From the NCBI RefSeq assembly GCF_030867145.1, contig NC_134439.1, positions 8,159,379-8,223,378 on the forward strand: a stretch of DNA of 64,000 nt. The letters are read 5' to 3'. Position numbers and translations under genes: made by a program. The stretch comes from Opisthocomus hoazin. Its lineage: Eukaryota; Chordata; Aves; Opisthocomiformes; Opisthocomidae. Below, piece by piece: positions 45,770 through 58,003 of this stretch. How positions within the stretch are numbered: position 1 is the stretch's first letter; each line of letters starts with the position of its first letter. The notes below the pieces were generated by a model that was not told where the DNA came from, ran no database searches, and saw nothing but the letters and a program-made list of their open reading frames with translations.

Positions 45770-47100
45770 GCTCAATAACACAGTGGGACCATCACTCCCC
45801 TCGATGTCCTGACTACGCTCCTGCTCATATAGCCCAGGACGCTGATGAAAGTACTTGGTGTCCAGGAACACTGCTGGCACTTGCACCTGTTTTGACAGCA
45901 TTACCACACCAGTGCCTTTTCCTGGTGCTGCTTTTGGACTGCTGCTTCCCACGGGCTGAAGGATGTGTGGGGACAAAGAGCTGGACGCTACTAAGCCAGC
46001 TGTCATTCGGGGCTCTGGGAGGACATGTGTCATCTTGCCCAGCTGTGTCCTGCAGCAGAGCAGAGGCTCCGCTTTGTCGCCTGCAAGACTTTCTGCAGCC
46101 TTTGCTGCTGCTCACCACGCTGCTTTGGAGAGCTCCTGGACAGCCTTTGAGACACTCAGCCTACACTCCCTGTCTCGCTTTCAGCCCTAAGTCTCTTCCC
46201 GCCTCCGTGTCTCCAAAAGCATTCCCAGGAAGCCCCGAGAACAGACAAGGAAGGAGCGTGGGCCTGTGTGGGGTGTTGACCGCCAACAGCACTAAGCACC
46301 CATCAGCTGGTATCTTGATCCACTGTCCCAGTCCAATGACGGGAGAACTGGAAGAGTAAGAGAGCAAAATGCCCTTGGGTCGACAACAAGACAGTCTAAG
46401 AGGGGAACGGGAGGAAAGAGAAAAATCACGTGGTGCAAAGGCAATCACCCACCACCTCGTACCAGCAGAACAATGCCCAGCCGGCCTCTGAAGAACAACT
46501 GCTTTGGAAAGAATACCCACAGTCTTTCAGTCAGCAATCACTGTGGTAACAACCACTGCACAGCCATCCCCAATAGCTCTCTCCCAGAAACACCCCTGAG
46601 AAACATCTCTCTCCCTGGGCATCTTGGGAGAGCTTCTGCAGGCAAAAAGATGACACAGAGGTGCTCGATACGATGCAATGGAACTTTAATAAGTCACAAG
46701 AGGGAAACAAGGTTGCTCCGAATGGAGATCCCAGAGCAGGGAGACCCTGGAGCAGACGAGAGTCTGTGCCCCATGGCCACGATGGAGATCTTGCCAGGTG
46801 TCCATCTGCCGGCCCCACAGAGGGAGCAGGGCCAGAAGGTCTTCTCTAGGCTGGCTTTGTGGGGGCTAACAGCTCAGGGGGTCACAAGAGATCAAGGACG
46901 CAAGAGGTCAAGCAGAGAGTAGAAGAGCTTGGGCCGTGCTTTCTGAGAGCCCAGGCTGGCCCCATCCCTCTGCAAAGGGTGCTGGCTGGGGTTGCTCAGC
47001 CCTCTGGAAGCAACAACACCATGCTCTGTCCCCAGTCCGGTACCATCTGGAGAGTCCATGGGGACCTTCCCCAGGGCCATCGCCAGCAGCTTTAGCTGCT

Positions 47101-47406
47101 TTAGCAGGGGAGGCACCTCGTGCCGCAGTAGCGGCTGCCAAAGCCGGAGAGGCCAAAGCCCCCGGAGGAGATGGGCACTCCCTGAGAGCTGAGGATGCTG
47201 CCAACGGCAGCGGAGGTGGAGGATCCCACGGCGGTGTTCTGTGGGAAGGAGCTGAGGATGGGGCCAGGCAGGGTCACCACCACGGGGGAGGGCTGGATGA
47301 CGACGGTGGAGTCCTGGCACTGCCTGACACAGGGCTCATTGCAGCTGTTGGCCAGCGGGGTCGGGCCGCAGGGCTGGCATGGCAGGCATGGGTTGTAGCA
47401 GGACAT
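47101..47406 (-). CDS. Feather beta-keratin K11
   Basis: Protein identical to K3. The Ala-Ala-Val codons are the plus-gene type. Leader differs slightly (CCACCCCTGAGAC before the ATG). Intron 47428-47789; TATA 47850-47855; ATTAAA 46685-46690. Confidence 0.97.
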   Translation of the reverse strand: MSCYNPCLPCQPCGPTPLANSCNEPCVRQCQDSTVVIQPSPVVVTLPGPILSSFPQNTAVGSSTSAAVGSILSSQGVPISSGGFGLSGFGSRYCGTRCLPC

Positions 47407-47730
47407 GTCTCAGGGGTGGACGGGCACCTGCGAGAGAGGGCAGGGGGAAGCAGAGCCGGAGGGGTGCGTGAGGAGCAGCCTGCCACTCCACCACAAGGGA
47501 GCCAAACCACACTCTGGCGATGACAGTCAGGTGCACTGCAGAGAGGTCCATGGGTTTCTCCTTCCCCTCTTCCCAACGGAGTCCCTAGGTCCCCACCTAG
47601 CCCATAGAGTAGCAGGCACCGCAGACACGCCACAAACACTCTCCATGCTGCACCTTCTGATCGCTTCCCTCTCCCATGGCAAGCAGCTGTAACACCCAGC
47701 ACAGGACAGGTATGTGCTCAGAAATCCCAG

Positions 47731-47770
47731 AGGAGGAGGAGGAGGAGGAGGAGGAGGAGGAGGAGGAGGA
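47731..47770 (-). repeat. (GGA)n repeat in K11 intron
   Basis: About 13 triplets. Confidence 0.9.
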
Positions 47771-47848
47771 CAAAGGGCTTCAAACTCACCTTGTTCCCAA
47801 CGGGTGGAGGTGAGACAAATGGATGAGAGAGTGAGGAGAACGGCCTGC

Positions 47849-47958
47849 ATTTATACTGCTCCTGCACCGCCCCAGGCCCACAGTCACTGCACGCACGCAG
47901 TAATTTTCCAACACACTCACCGCCAAAGCAAAATATCCTACCTAATGGCACAAGTTGT
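47849..47958 (-). promoter_or_regulatory. K11 promoter module and TATA box
   Basis: Layout as K5. Confidence 0.88.
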
Positions 47959-48771
47959 CTTTTGGTTGCCATCAACACTGCCATTCCATTTCCTCATTTC
48001 TGACATGCCTGGTCTGACAGGCAGGCTCCTTTCATGTGCTGGGATGAGACGCTCAAGGATATCCCGTGCAGGACTGTGTCAGTTTGGGCAGAAGATGCCT
48101 CCTAGGTGTTTGAGAGGTCCCGTGAATGCAGGGGATGTTGCCTTGGGGAAGTGAAGTGTGATTGTTTGCAACTCCCTTGACAGCACGAGGCTCAGCCCTG
48201 CCCCATGCTGCACACATCAGCAGAGTACCCAAAGGCTCCTCTTCTTAATGACGTGCCACATGCTTGTCTCTCCTTCCGCTCTCTCAGCTTGCTCCAACAG
48301 TCACTGGCCATTGCATCCCTGGGCAGCCAGGCTCTGCATCTTAATGGTGCCTCCTCAGGTGTCTTCCTCTTGATGCCCTTTGCTCTAGGGAGAACCATTG
48401 CCAGGCTCTCTGCCTATGCACGGTTGGAGTTAGAAAAGCCAAAGCCCTCCTGGCATTCAATCAGACAAACCATATGCAGGTCAAGAAGAAGGTCTCCTTC
48501 CAGCTATGTTGGAGCAAAACCAAGGCTTGCTCAAAGGCAAGCCCAGCAGTGAACGGGGCAGCTTCACTGAGGACAGGGGACACTAGAAAGGTAGAGGCGC
48601 TCAAAGGGCCCGTGGCCTTGGCCTTTCCTTGACGGATTTATTGTAAAGAATTTGGGCTCCTGACATTCCTCGGTACATTGGGAGCAAGGAAGACTTACCC
48701 ACAGCAGAGGAGGGTCAGGTGTGAGAACAGTTCAACAGATTGCACTGACTGGAGTGCACGCAACCTCCTGG

Positions 48772-50090
48772 CATGCCCCCAAGGGAGTTGGTTGGTGTCA
48801 CTGCAAGGCTGCTCTCAACTCACTTTGAAAGTCCCAGCAGTCGGGCAATGCATCTGAGGACTGGAAGAAAGCCAGTGGTCCTCCTGACTTGAAGAAGGGC
48901 ATGAAGTAAGAGCCAGGCAGGGAACAACAGGCCAGTCAGATGCACCTTGATGTCTCCAAAGGTGATGCAGCCAATCATCCTGGAAGCCACTTCACAAGGT
49001 GAAAGGACAAGAAGGTGATGGTGAGTGGTCAGCACGGATTTACGGAGGGGAAAGCAGGCATGGCCAGCCTCACGGCCTTCTTTGATAATGTGCCTGGCTC
49101 CGGCGGGTGAGGGAAGTGCAGCTAATGTTGTTAATCTCATCTAAGCAAGGCCTACGATGCTGTCTCCAGGAACAATTCTGACAGACCAACTGACAAAATA
49201 CAAGCTGTGGAAGAGGGCAGTGCAGGGCATTGAAATCTGGCATGGCTGCTGGTCTGCAACGGCTGTGGTGAGCTGCACAAAGCCCAGGGAGAGGCCGCTC
49301 ACTCCTCGTGCCCCGTAGGGCTCCAGACTGGGGCCAATATTGTTTCAGCCCTTCATGCAAAGTCCTGCTGTGGGGGACAAAGAACCTCCTGCACCACTAC
49401 GGGCTGCGGCTGAGGGGCTGCAAACCAGCATTGCAGCAGAGGACGGGAGTCCTGGACGACTCCACGAGGCAGCCCACGCCCACGCAGAAATGGCATCGGA
49501 CAGCAGCCTGGGCTGCCTTAGGAAGATCATTGCTATGACGTTGCCAAAGGTGATCCCTCTTCTTGGCTCAGTGCTGCTGAGACCACAATCGCTGTCCACT
49601 CTGTGGCTCCCCAGTACAAGACAGGTACAGCCATACTGGCATGCGTCGAGCGAGGGACCACGAAGCCCATGAAGAGGCTGGAGACCTGAGGGAGGAGGAG
49701 CTGCGAGGGGTAGGATTGTTCAGCTGGGAGGCAAGAAAGCCCCGCGGCACGCCTCTTAGCAATGGGTAAAAGAGCTGATGGGAGAAAGTCAAGAAGACAG
49801 AGCCACACTCTCCTGAGACCTATCCAGTGAAGGGACAAGAGGTAATGGGCACGCGTTGAAAGATGGGAAATTCCACAGAAACATAAGGAAAGACTTTGTT
49901 AGTGTGAGGGTGGTCAAGCACCAGCTGGGGTCGCCCGCACAGGTTGTGGATCCTCTGTCCTTGTAGGTATTGAGAGCTTCACAAGACTTGGTCCTGAGCA
50001 TCCTCCAAAGGCTGACCGTGCTTTGAGCAGGGGCGGTCGGATGAGATGAGCTCCAGAGGTCCCTTCCGTCCTCAAGGATCCTGTGATTCT
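48772..50090 (+). mobile_element. Old CR1 LINE in divergent interval, U5
   Basis: Counterpart of 16699-18018. Confidence 0.75.
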
Positions 50091-52077
50091 GTCACGGCTA
50101 AAAGATGGGTGCTGCGCAGCTGCCCCTGAGAAGGAAGAACTGGTTGGCGACACTGGAATGAAAGGCAGCCTTGGAGATCTCACCTGAGAAACACTGGAAT
50201 TCAAGGCTTGATGGGACAAAGGAAAACGAGTAGCAGAGCAGAGCACCCAGGATTCAGGCATGCCGACTTTATCCTAGTCAGGCAGCTGGTAGGTAGGACG
50301 ACGTGGAGGCACCCGTGGAGCACAAGGGAGCTCAGAAAAGCTGGCAGTCCCTTAGGCGCCTCATGGTCCAAGAGCAAGAAGCGTCCAGCCCAATACTAAG
50401 GAAGACAAACAGATGTCTCAGCAGATCAGCTTTGGCTAAGCGGGGTACTCAAGGCAGAGCACCATCGTCAGAAGGCAGCATCCTGGAGGTAAAGGAGGGA
50501 TGAGCTGCAAAGGAGGCATTAGGAAAGAATTCCTAAGCTTGACGAGATGAGGGGCTTGAAGAGCAACAGGCAAGAAGCATCAAGAGCAAGATCGACTCCT
50601 ACAAGGCTAGCTAAAGCCTGATGGAGGAAAATAACCCCCCACTGCTGACCGGGGCGGCTCGTTTCCTGAAGACTGGCCAGAGAGCAGGCAGAGGGGAGTC
50701 AACGCCTGCTTTCTCTCAGTCTTCACCTACAAGGACTCGCAGGCTGCTGTGCCCTCTGAAAGACTTGAAGGATGGAGGGGGAGCCCTCCCGGCACTGGGT
50801 GGGCATCAAATCTAGCATTGCCTGAGAAAAGCAGACCCATCGAAGCCAGATAATGAGCGCCAGGGCAGGGCTGCTGTAAAGGGAGGCCTAGACCGGTTGA
50901 AGGACTGGGCCCACATGAGTCTCACGGCATTCGGCAAGGTGACAAATGGCAAGTCCTGACCCAGAAAGGATGAATCTCGTGCATCAATATGGACTGAAGA
51001 CCAAACTACGCTACAGTCTTAGAGCCCTCAAACCATGCCGCGCCACGTGCCTGAGGATGGATGCTCAGGGAGGGGATGTGCTCAGAAGGGCCCTGGGTAC
51101 AAAAGCAGCTCTCAGACTACATCAAAGAGGTGAAGCACTTCCCCAGCCTGCAGGCATGGAGGTAGCCGGGACACGGGCCAGGAGGGCAAGGGAATGCCTT
51201 CAGTAGGCAAGCTTCCTGGGATAGACTCTCCCTACCCATGGCGAGTCACACTCTCATTTTGGATTGGCCGTCTCTCAGCCTTTTGGTGTGATGTCAAGCT
51301 AGGCGTGCATGCTGTGTGCCGGTCCATGTCCCACACAGGGCTCAGTTCCCCTACGGCCAGGGCAATTCAACCCCTGCACCGGGCAAGCCATTTACAAGCC
51401 CTGGGCTGCAACCAAGTACGCAGCTCCAGGCAGACCCAGCGGCCATTACCCTCAGCCTGACCTTCTTACCAGCACTCCCACAGCTTGGGGGTGGTCACAG
51501 CACGGTCAGCGTGTATTGGAAAAGTGGCCAGGCCTGTGGGTGTCATGCAGGTCAGGGTCCAAAGCACACAGCCAAAGTGCCTGGTGGTGGCAGGACGGTG
51601 GGAGGAACAAGACGCTGTGCCAAGCCCCAGAACACCTCTCTGCTAATTGGAGGCGAGGGACCCGGCTCCACAGCGCTTGTTGAAGAATCAGGGCTTTGGG
51701 GATGACAATGTTGTTCTTCAACAAGCCTGCTGACAGCACTGGTTTTGGACCCTCAGGGCTGCCGCAAGAGGGGACAAATTTCCAGAAGAAACCAGAAAAC
51801 GTCTCCAGCAAAGAGAAGCTTTCCTTGGGCGAAGGCATCTGAAACCAGTAGCGCAACCCACCTGCCTCTAGAGGTGATGATCAGTGACTGCTGGAGCAAG
51901 AAGGGAGGTAGGCAGAGAGGTAGAAGGTTGGGGCATGTCCTCAGGCACAGAAGTCTCTGGCCAAGCAGGAGAGAAATCTTGGGCCTCTCATCCCAATACT
52001 TCAGAAGAGCCTCTGTCACCTAATGGTCATGTCAGACATGAGGAAATGTAATGACAGTCTTGATGAAAAGCAAAACA

Positions 52078-52186
52078 CAACCTGTGCCATTAGGTAGGAT
52101 ATTTTGCTTTGGAGGTGAGTCTGTTGCAAAATTACTGCCTCCATGCAGTGACTGTGGGCCTGGGGCGGTGCAGGAGCAGTATAAAT
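52078..52186 (+). promoter_or_regulatory. K12 promoter module and TATA box
   Basis: TATAAAT at 52180-52186; elements as K4. Confidence 0.88.
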
Positions 52187-52622
52187 GCGGGCCGTTCTCC
52201 TCACTCTCTCATCCACTCCTCTTGCCTCCATCTCCTTGGGAACCAGGTGAGCTTGGAGCCGTTTCTCCTCCTCCTTGTCCTGCTCCTCAGGGATTTCTAT
52301 AACAGACCGTGTCTTAGGCAGGGTCATGGGGCTGCTTACCGTGGGAGAGGGAAGGAGAGAGGTGGTGTGCAATGGAGAGAGGCAGGGGTTTCATTGAGGT
52401 GAGTGATGGGCTAGGCGGGGACCTCCCTCAGCTTGCTTGTTCTTGGCAGCACTCCTTTGGGATGAGGGGAAGGAGAAACCCGTAGGCCTACAGTTCCCCT
52501 GCCTCTTGTCTCCAGCTCATGCCTTGTCTCCCTTATGATGTGGTGACAGCCTGCTCCTCTCACACCCCTCTGGCTCTGCTTCCCCCTGCCCTCTCTCGCA
52601 GGTGCCCCTCCAGCCCTGAGAC

Positions 52623-52928
52623 ATGTCCTGCTACAACCCGTGCCTGCCATGCCAGCCCTGCGGCCCGACCCCGCTGGCCAACAGCTGCAATGAGCCCTGT
52701 GTCAGGCAGTGCCAGGACTCCACCGTCGTCATCCAGCCCTCCCCCGTGGTGGTGACCCTGCCCGGCCCCATCCTCAGCTCCTTCCCACAGAACACCGCCG
52801 TGGGATCCTCCACCTCCGCTGCCGTTGGCAGCATCCTCAGCTCTCAGGGAGTGCCCATCTCCTCCGGGGGCTTTGGCCTCTCAGGCTTCGGCAGCCGCTA
52901 CTGCGGCACGAGGTGCCTCCCCTGCTAA
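52623..52928 (+). CDS. Feather beta-keratin K12
   Basis: A plus-strand gene whose protein matches the minus-strand genes (G85). The tail codons CTCTCAGGCTTCGGC are those of K7 and K9, while the rest of the gene (short 3'UTR, ATTAAA at 52987-52992, intron 52247-52601) is of the plus type. This suggests a short conversion tract in the coding exon. Converges on K13. Confidence 0.97.
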   Translation: MSCYNPCLPCQPCGPTPLANSCNEPCVRQCQDSTVVIQPSPVVVTLPGPILSSFPQNTAVGSSTSAAVGSILSSQGVPISSGGFGLSGFGSRYCGTRCLPC

Positions 52929-53303
52929 AGCTGCTGCCTGCACTGAGGCCTCCCCTCGGATCGACCTCCTCTCCCTCCCTTGACTCATTAAAATTTTGAT
53001 GCATCCGAGCCTGCGCCTCTGTGTCATTCTTTCTCCTGCACAAGCTCTCCCAAGATGCCCACGCAGACACATGGTGCTCAGGGCAGGTTTTTTGCAAGGG
53101 GATTTTTCGGCATGTTTTTGCACTGACTGTTAACACAGGCCTTGCATCGAGTATCTTTAGTCACGCATCGAGTGACCCTCTGCTTGCAACATTTTTTCTG
53201 CCTGTTTTTTGTCAGGATAGGATTATCCAATGTGATTCAGTGACTACCATCCACTTTGTCGCGCACACCTTTTCTTTTTCCTCATCAAGTTGTTTCCCAG
53301 GGA

Positions 53304-53675
53304 TTGTTTAGTCTGGAGAAGAGAAGGCTGAGGGGAGACCTTATCGCTCTCTACCGCTACCGGAAAGGTGGTTGTAGTGAGGCAAGTGTTGGTCTCCTCT
53401 CCCAGGTAACTAGCAATAGAACAAGAGCAAATGGACTCAAGTTGCCTCAGGGAAGTTTAGACTGGATATTAGGAAAAATTTCTCTACTGAAAGAGTGGTC
53501 AGGCATTGGAACAGGCTGCCCAGGGAAGAGGTGGAGTCCCCATCCCTGGACATGTTCAGAAACCGTGTGGATATGGCTCTTCAGGACACGGTTCAGCAGG
53601 CACGGTGACGTTGCTTTGACAGTTGGACTTGATGATCTTAGAGGTCTTTTCCAGCCTTAATGATTCTACGATTAA
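53304..53675 (+). mobile_element. CR1 LINE 3' end, convergent interval U5
   Basis: Counterpart of 21232-21603; the unassigned block follows to 54450. Confidence 0.85.
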
Positions 53676-55006
53676 GCTCAATAACACAGTGGGATCATCA
53701 CTCCCCTCGATGTCCTGACTACGCTCCTGCTCATATAGCCCAGGACGCTGATGAAAGTACTTGGTGTCCAGGAACACTGCTGGCACTTGCACCTGTTTTG
53801 ACAGCATTACCACACCAGTGCCTTTTCCTGGCGCTGCTTTTCGACTGCTGCTTCCCACGGGCTGAAGGATGTGTGGGGACAAAGAGCTGGACGCTACTAA
53901 GCCAGCTGTCATTCGGGGCTCTGGGAGGACATGTGTCATCTTGCCCAGCTGTGTCCTGCAGCAGAGCAGAGGCTCCGCTTTGTCGCCTGCAAGACTTTCT
54001 GCAGCCTTTGCTGCTGCTCACCACGCTGCTTTGGAGAGCTCCTGGACAGCCTTTGAGACACTCAGCCTACACTCCCTGTCTCGCTTTCAGCCCTAAGTCT
54101 CTTCCCGCCTCCGTGTCTCCAAAAGCATTCCCAGGAAGCCCCGAGAACAGACAAGGAAGGAGCGTGGGCCTGTGTGGGGTGTTGACCGCCAACAGCACTA
54201 AGCACCCATCAGCTGGTATCTTGATCCACTGTCCCAGTCCAATGAGGGGAGAACTGGAAGAGTAAGAGAGCAAAATGCCCTTGGGTCGACAACAAGACAG
54301 TCTAAGAGGGGAACGGGAGGAAAGAGAAAAATCACGTGGTGCAAAGGCAATCACCCACCACCTCGTACCAGCAGAACAATGCCCAGCCGGCCTCTGAAGA
54401 ACAACTGCTTTGGAAAGAATACCCACAGTCTTTCAGTCAGCAATCACTGTGGTAACAACCACTGCACAGCCATCCCCAATAGCTCTCTCCCAGAAACACC
54501 CCTGAGAAACATCTCTCTCCCTGGGCATCTTGGGAGAGCTTCTGCAGGCAAAAAGATGACACAGAGGTGCTCGATACGATGCAATGGAACTTTAATAAGT
54601 CACAAGAGGGAAACAAGGTTGCTCCGAATGGAGATCCCAGAGCAGGGAGACCCTGGAGCAGACGAGAGTCTGTGCCCCATGGCCACGATGGAGATCTTGC
54701 CAGGTGTCCATCTGCCGGCCCCACAGAGGGAGCAGGGCCAGAAGGTCTTCTCTAGGCTGGCTTTGTGGGGGCTAACAGCTCAGGGGGTCACAAGAGATCA
54801 AGGACGCAAGAGGTCAAGCAGAGAGTAGAAGAGCTTGGGCCGTGCTTTCTGAGAGCCCAGGCTGGCCCCATCCCTCTGCAAAGGGTGCTGGCTGGGGTTG
54901 CTCAGCCCTCTGGAAGCAACAACACCATGCTCTGTCCCCAGTCCGGTACCATCTGGAGAGTCCATGGGGACCTTCCCCAGGGCCATCGCCAGCAGCTTTA
55001 GCTGCT

Positions 55007-55312
55007 TTAGCAGGGGAGGCACCTCGTGCCGCAGTAGCGGCTGCCAAAGCCGGAGAGGCCAAAGCCCCCGGAGGAGATGGGCACTCCCTGAGAGCTGAGG
55101 ATGCTGCCAACAGCGGCGGAGGTGGAGGATCCCACGGCGGTGTTCTGTGGGAAGGAGCTGAGGATGGGGCCAGGCAGGGTCACCACCACGGGGGAGGGCT
55201 GGATGACGACGGTGGAGTCCTGGCACTGCCTGACACAGGGCTCATTGCAGCTGTTGGCCAGCGGGGTCGGGCCGCAGGGCTGGCATGGCAGGCACGGGTT
55301 GTAGCAGGACAT
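55007..55312 (-). CDS. Feather beta-keratin K13
   Basis: Protein identical to K3. It shares the codons GCCGCTGTT after TCC with its divergent neighbour K14 only, and its intron end reads CTCTCACACCCC as in plus genes, where other minus genes read CTCACGCACCCC. Intron 55334-55701; TATA 55762-55767; ATTAAA 54591-54596. Confidence 0.97.
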   Translation of the reverse strand: MSCYNPCLPCQPCGPTPLANSCNEPCVRQCQDSTVVIQPSPVVVTLPGPILSSFPQNTAVGSSTSAAVGSILSSQGVPISSGGFGLSGFGSRYCGTRCLPC

Positions 55313-55635
55313 GTCTCGGGGCTGGAGGGGCACCTGCGAGAGAGGGCAGGGGGAAGCAGAGCCGGAGGGGTGTGAGAGGAGCAGCCTGCCACTCCACCAC
55401 AAGGGAGCCAAACCACACTCTGGCGATGACAGTCAGGTGCACTGCAGAGAGGTCCATGGGTTTCTCCTTCCCCTCTTCCCAACGGAGTCCCTAGGTCCCC
55501 ACCTAGCCCATAGAGTAGCAGGCACCGCAGACAAGCCACAAACACTCTCCATGCTGCACCTTCTGATCGCTTCCCTCTCCCATGGCAAGCAGCTGTAACA
55601 CCCAGCACAGGACAGGTATGTGCTCAGAAATCCCA

Positions 55636-55681
55636 GAGGAGGAGGAGGAGGAGGAGGAGGAGGAGGAGGAGGAGGAGGAGG
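55636..55681 (-). repeat. (GGA)n repeat in K13 intron
   Basis: About 15 triplets, the longest of the set. Confidence 0.9.
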
Positions 55682-55760
55682 ACAAAGGGCTTCAAACTCA
55701 CCTTGTTCCCAACGGGTGGAGGTGAGACAAATGGATGAGAGAGTGAGGAGAACGGCCTGC

Positions 55761-55869
55761 ATTTATACTGCTCCTGCACCGCCCCAGGCCCACAGTCACT
55801 GCACGCACGCAGTAATTTTCCAACAGACTCACCGCCAAAGCAAAATATCCTACCTAATGGCACAAGTTG
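55761..55869 (-). promoter_or_regulatory. K13 promoter module and TATA box
   Basis: Layout as K5. Confidence 0.88.
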
Positions 55870-56683
55870 TCTTTTGGTTGCCATCAACGCTGCCATTTCA
55901 TTTCCTCATTTCTGACATGCCTGGTCTGACAGGCAGGCTCCTTTCATGTGCTGGGATGAGACGCTCAAGGATATCCCGTGCAGGACTGTGTCAGTTTGGG
56001 CAGAAGATGCCTCCTAGGTGTTTGAGAGGTCCCGTGAATGCAGGGGATGTTGCCTTGGGGAAGTGACGTGTGATTGTTTGCAACTCCCTTGACAGCACGA
56101 GGCTCAGCCCTGCCCCATGCTGCACACATCAGCAGAGTACCCAAAGGCTCCTCTTCTTAATGACGTGCCACATGCTTGTCTCTCCTTCCGCTCTCTCAGC
56201 TTGCTCCAACAGTCACTGGCCATTGCATCCCTGGGCAGCCAGGCTCTGCATCTTAATGGTGCCTCCTCAGGTGTCTTCCTCTTGATGCCCTTTGCTCTAG
56301 GGAGAACCATTGCCAGGCTCTCTGCCTATGCACGGTTGGAGTTAGAAAAGCCAAAGCCCTCCTGGCATTCAATCAGACAAACCATATGCAGGTCAAGAAG
56401 AAGGTCTCCTTCCAGCTATGTTGGAGCAAAACCAAGGCTTGCTCAAAGGCAAGCCCAGCAGTGAACGGGGCAGCTTCACTGAGGACAGGGGACACTAGAA
56501 AGGTGGAGGCGCTCAAAGGGCCCGTGGCCTTGGCCTTTCCTTGACGGATTTATTGTAAAGAATTTGGGCTCCTGACATTCCTCGGTACATTGGGAGCAAG
56601 GAAGACTTACCCACAGCAGAGGAGGGTCAGGTGTGAGAACAGTTCAACAGATTGCACTGACTGGAGTGCACGCAACCTCCTGG

Positions 56684-58003
56684 CATGCCCCCAAGAGAGT
56701 TGGTTGGTGTCACTGCAAGGCTGCTCTCAACTCACTTTGAAAGTCCCAGCAGTCGGGCAATGCATCTGAGGACTGGAAGAAAGCCAGTGGTCCTCCTGAC
56801 TTGAAGAAGGGCATGAAGTAAGAGCCAGGCAGGGAACAACAGGCCAGTCAGATGCACCTTGATGTCTCCAAAGGTGATGCAGCCAATCATCCTGGAAGCC
56901 ACTTCACAAGGTGAAAGGACAAGAAGGTGATGGTGAGTGGTCAGCACGGATTTACGGAGGGGAAAGCAGGCATGGCCAGCCTCACGGCCTTCTTTGATAA
57001 TGTGCCTGGCTCCGGCGGGTGAGGGAAGTGCAGCTAATGTTGTTAATCTCATCTAAGCAAGGCCTACGATGCTGTCTCCAGGAACAATTCTGACAGACCA
57101 ACTGACAAAATACAAGCTGTGGAAGAGGGCAGTGCAGGGCATTGAAATCTGGCATGGCTGCTGGTCTGCAACGGCTGTGGTGAGCTGCACAAAGCCCAGG
57201 GAGAGGCCGCTCACTCCTCGTGCCCCGTAGGGCTCCAGACTGGGGACAATATTGTTTCAGCCCTTCATGCAAAGTCCTGCTGTGGGGGACAAAGAACCTC
57301 CTGCACCACTACGGGCTGCGGCTGAGGGGCTGCAAACCAGCATTGCAGCAGAGGACGGGAGTCCTGGACGACTCCACGAGGCAGCCCACGCCCACGCAGA
57401 AATGGCATCGGACAGCAGCCTGGGCTGCCTTAGGAAGATCATTGCTATGACGTTGCCAAAGGTGATCCCTCTTCTTGGCTCAGCGCTGCTGAGACCACAA
57501 TCGCTGTCCACTCTGTGGCTCCCCAGTACAAGACAGGTACAGCCATACTGGCATGCGTCGAGCGAGGGACCACGAAGCCCATGAAGAGGCTGGAGACCTG
57601 AGGGAGGAGGAGCTGCGAGGGGTAGGATTGTTCAGCTGGGAGGCAAGAAAGCCCCGTGGCACGCCTCTTAGCAATGGGTAAAAGAGCTGATGGGAGAAAG
57701 TCAAGAAGACAGAGCCACACTCTCCTGAGACCTATCCAGTGAAGGGACAAGAGGTAATGGGCACGCGTTGAAAGATGGGAAATTCCACAGAAACATAAGG
57801 AAAGACTTTGTTAGTGTGAGGGTGGTCAAGCACCAGCTGGGGTCGCCCGCACAGGTTGTGGATCCTCTGTCCTTGTAGGTATTGAGAGCTTCACAAGACT
57901 TGGTCCTGAGCATCCTCCAAAGGCTGACCGTGCTTTGAGTAGGGGCGGTCGGATGAGATGAGCTCCAGAGGTCCCTTCCGTCCTCAAGGATCCTGTGATT
58001 CTG
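56684..58003 (+). mobile_element. Old CR1 LINE in divergent interval, U6
   Basis: Counterpart of 16699-18018; contains the U5-like to U4-like switch. Confidence 0.75.

Larger units (their letters stand above)
38673..46544. repeat. Array unit U4 (K9-, K10+)
   Basis: 7872 bp, the shortest unit. No young CR1. Its right half carries markers shared only with U6: GGATATAGCAGGGG near 42607, a 20 bp deletion at about 43697 and a 9 bp deletion at about 44153. Confidence 0.92.
46545..54450. repeat. Array unit U5 (K11-, K12+)
   Basis: 7906 bp. No young CR1. Its left half shares markers with U6 only (GTGTGAGAACAG near 48720; CAGTCGGGCAATG near 48838; TTGACGGATTTA near 48628). Confidence 0.92.
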
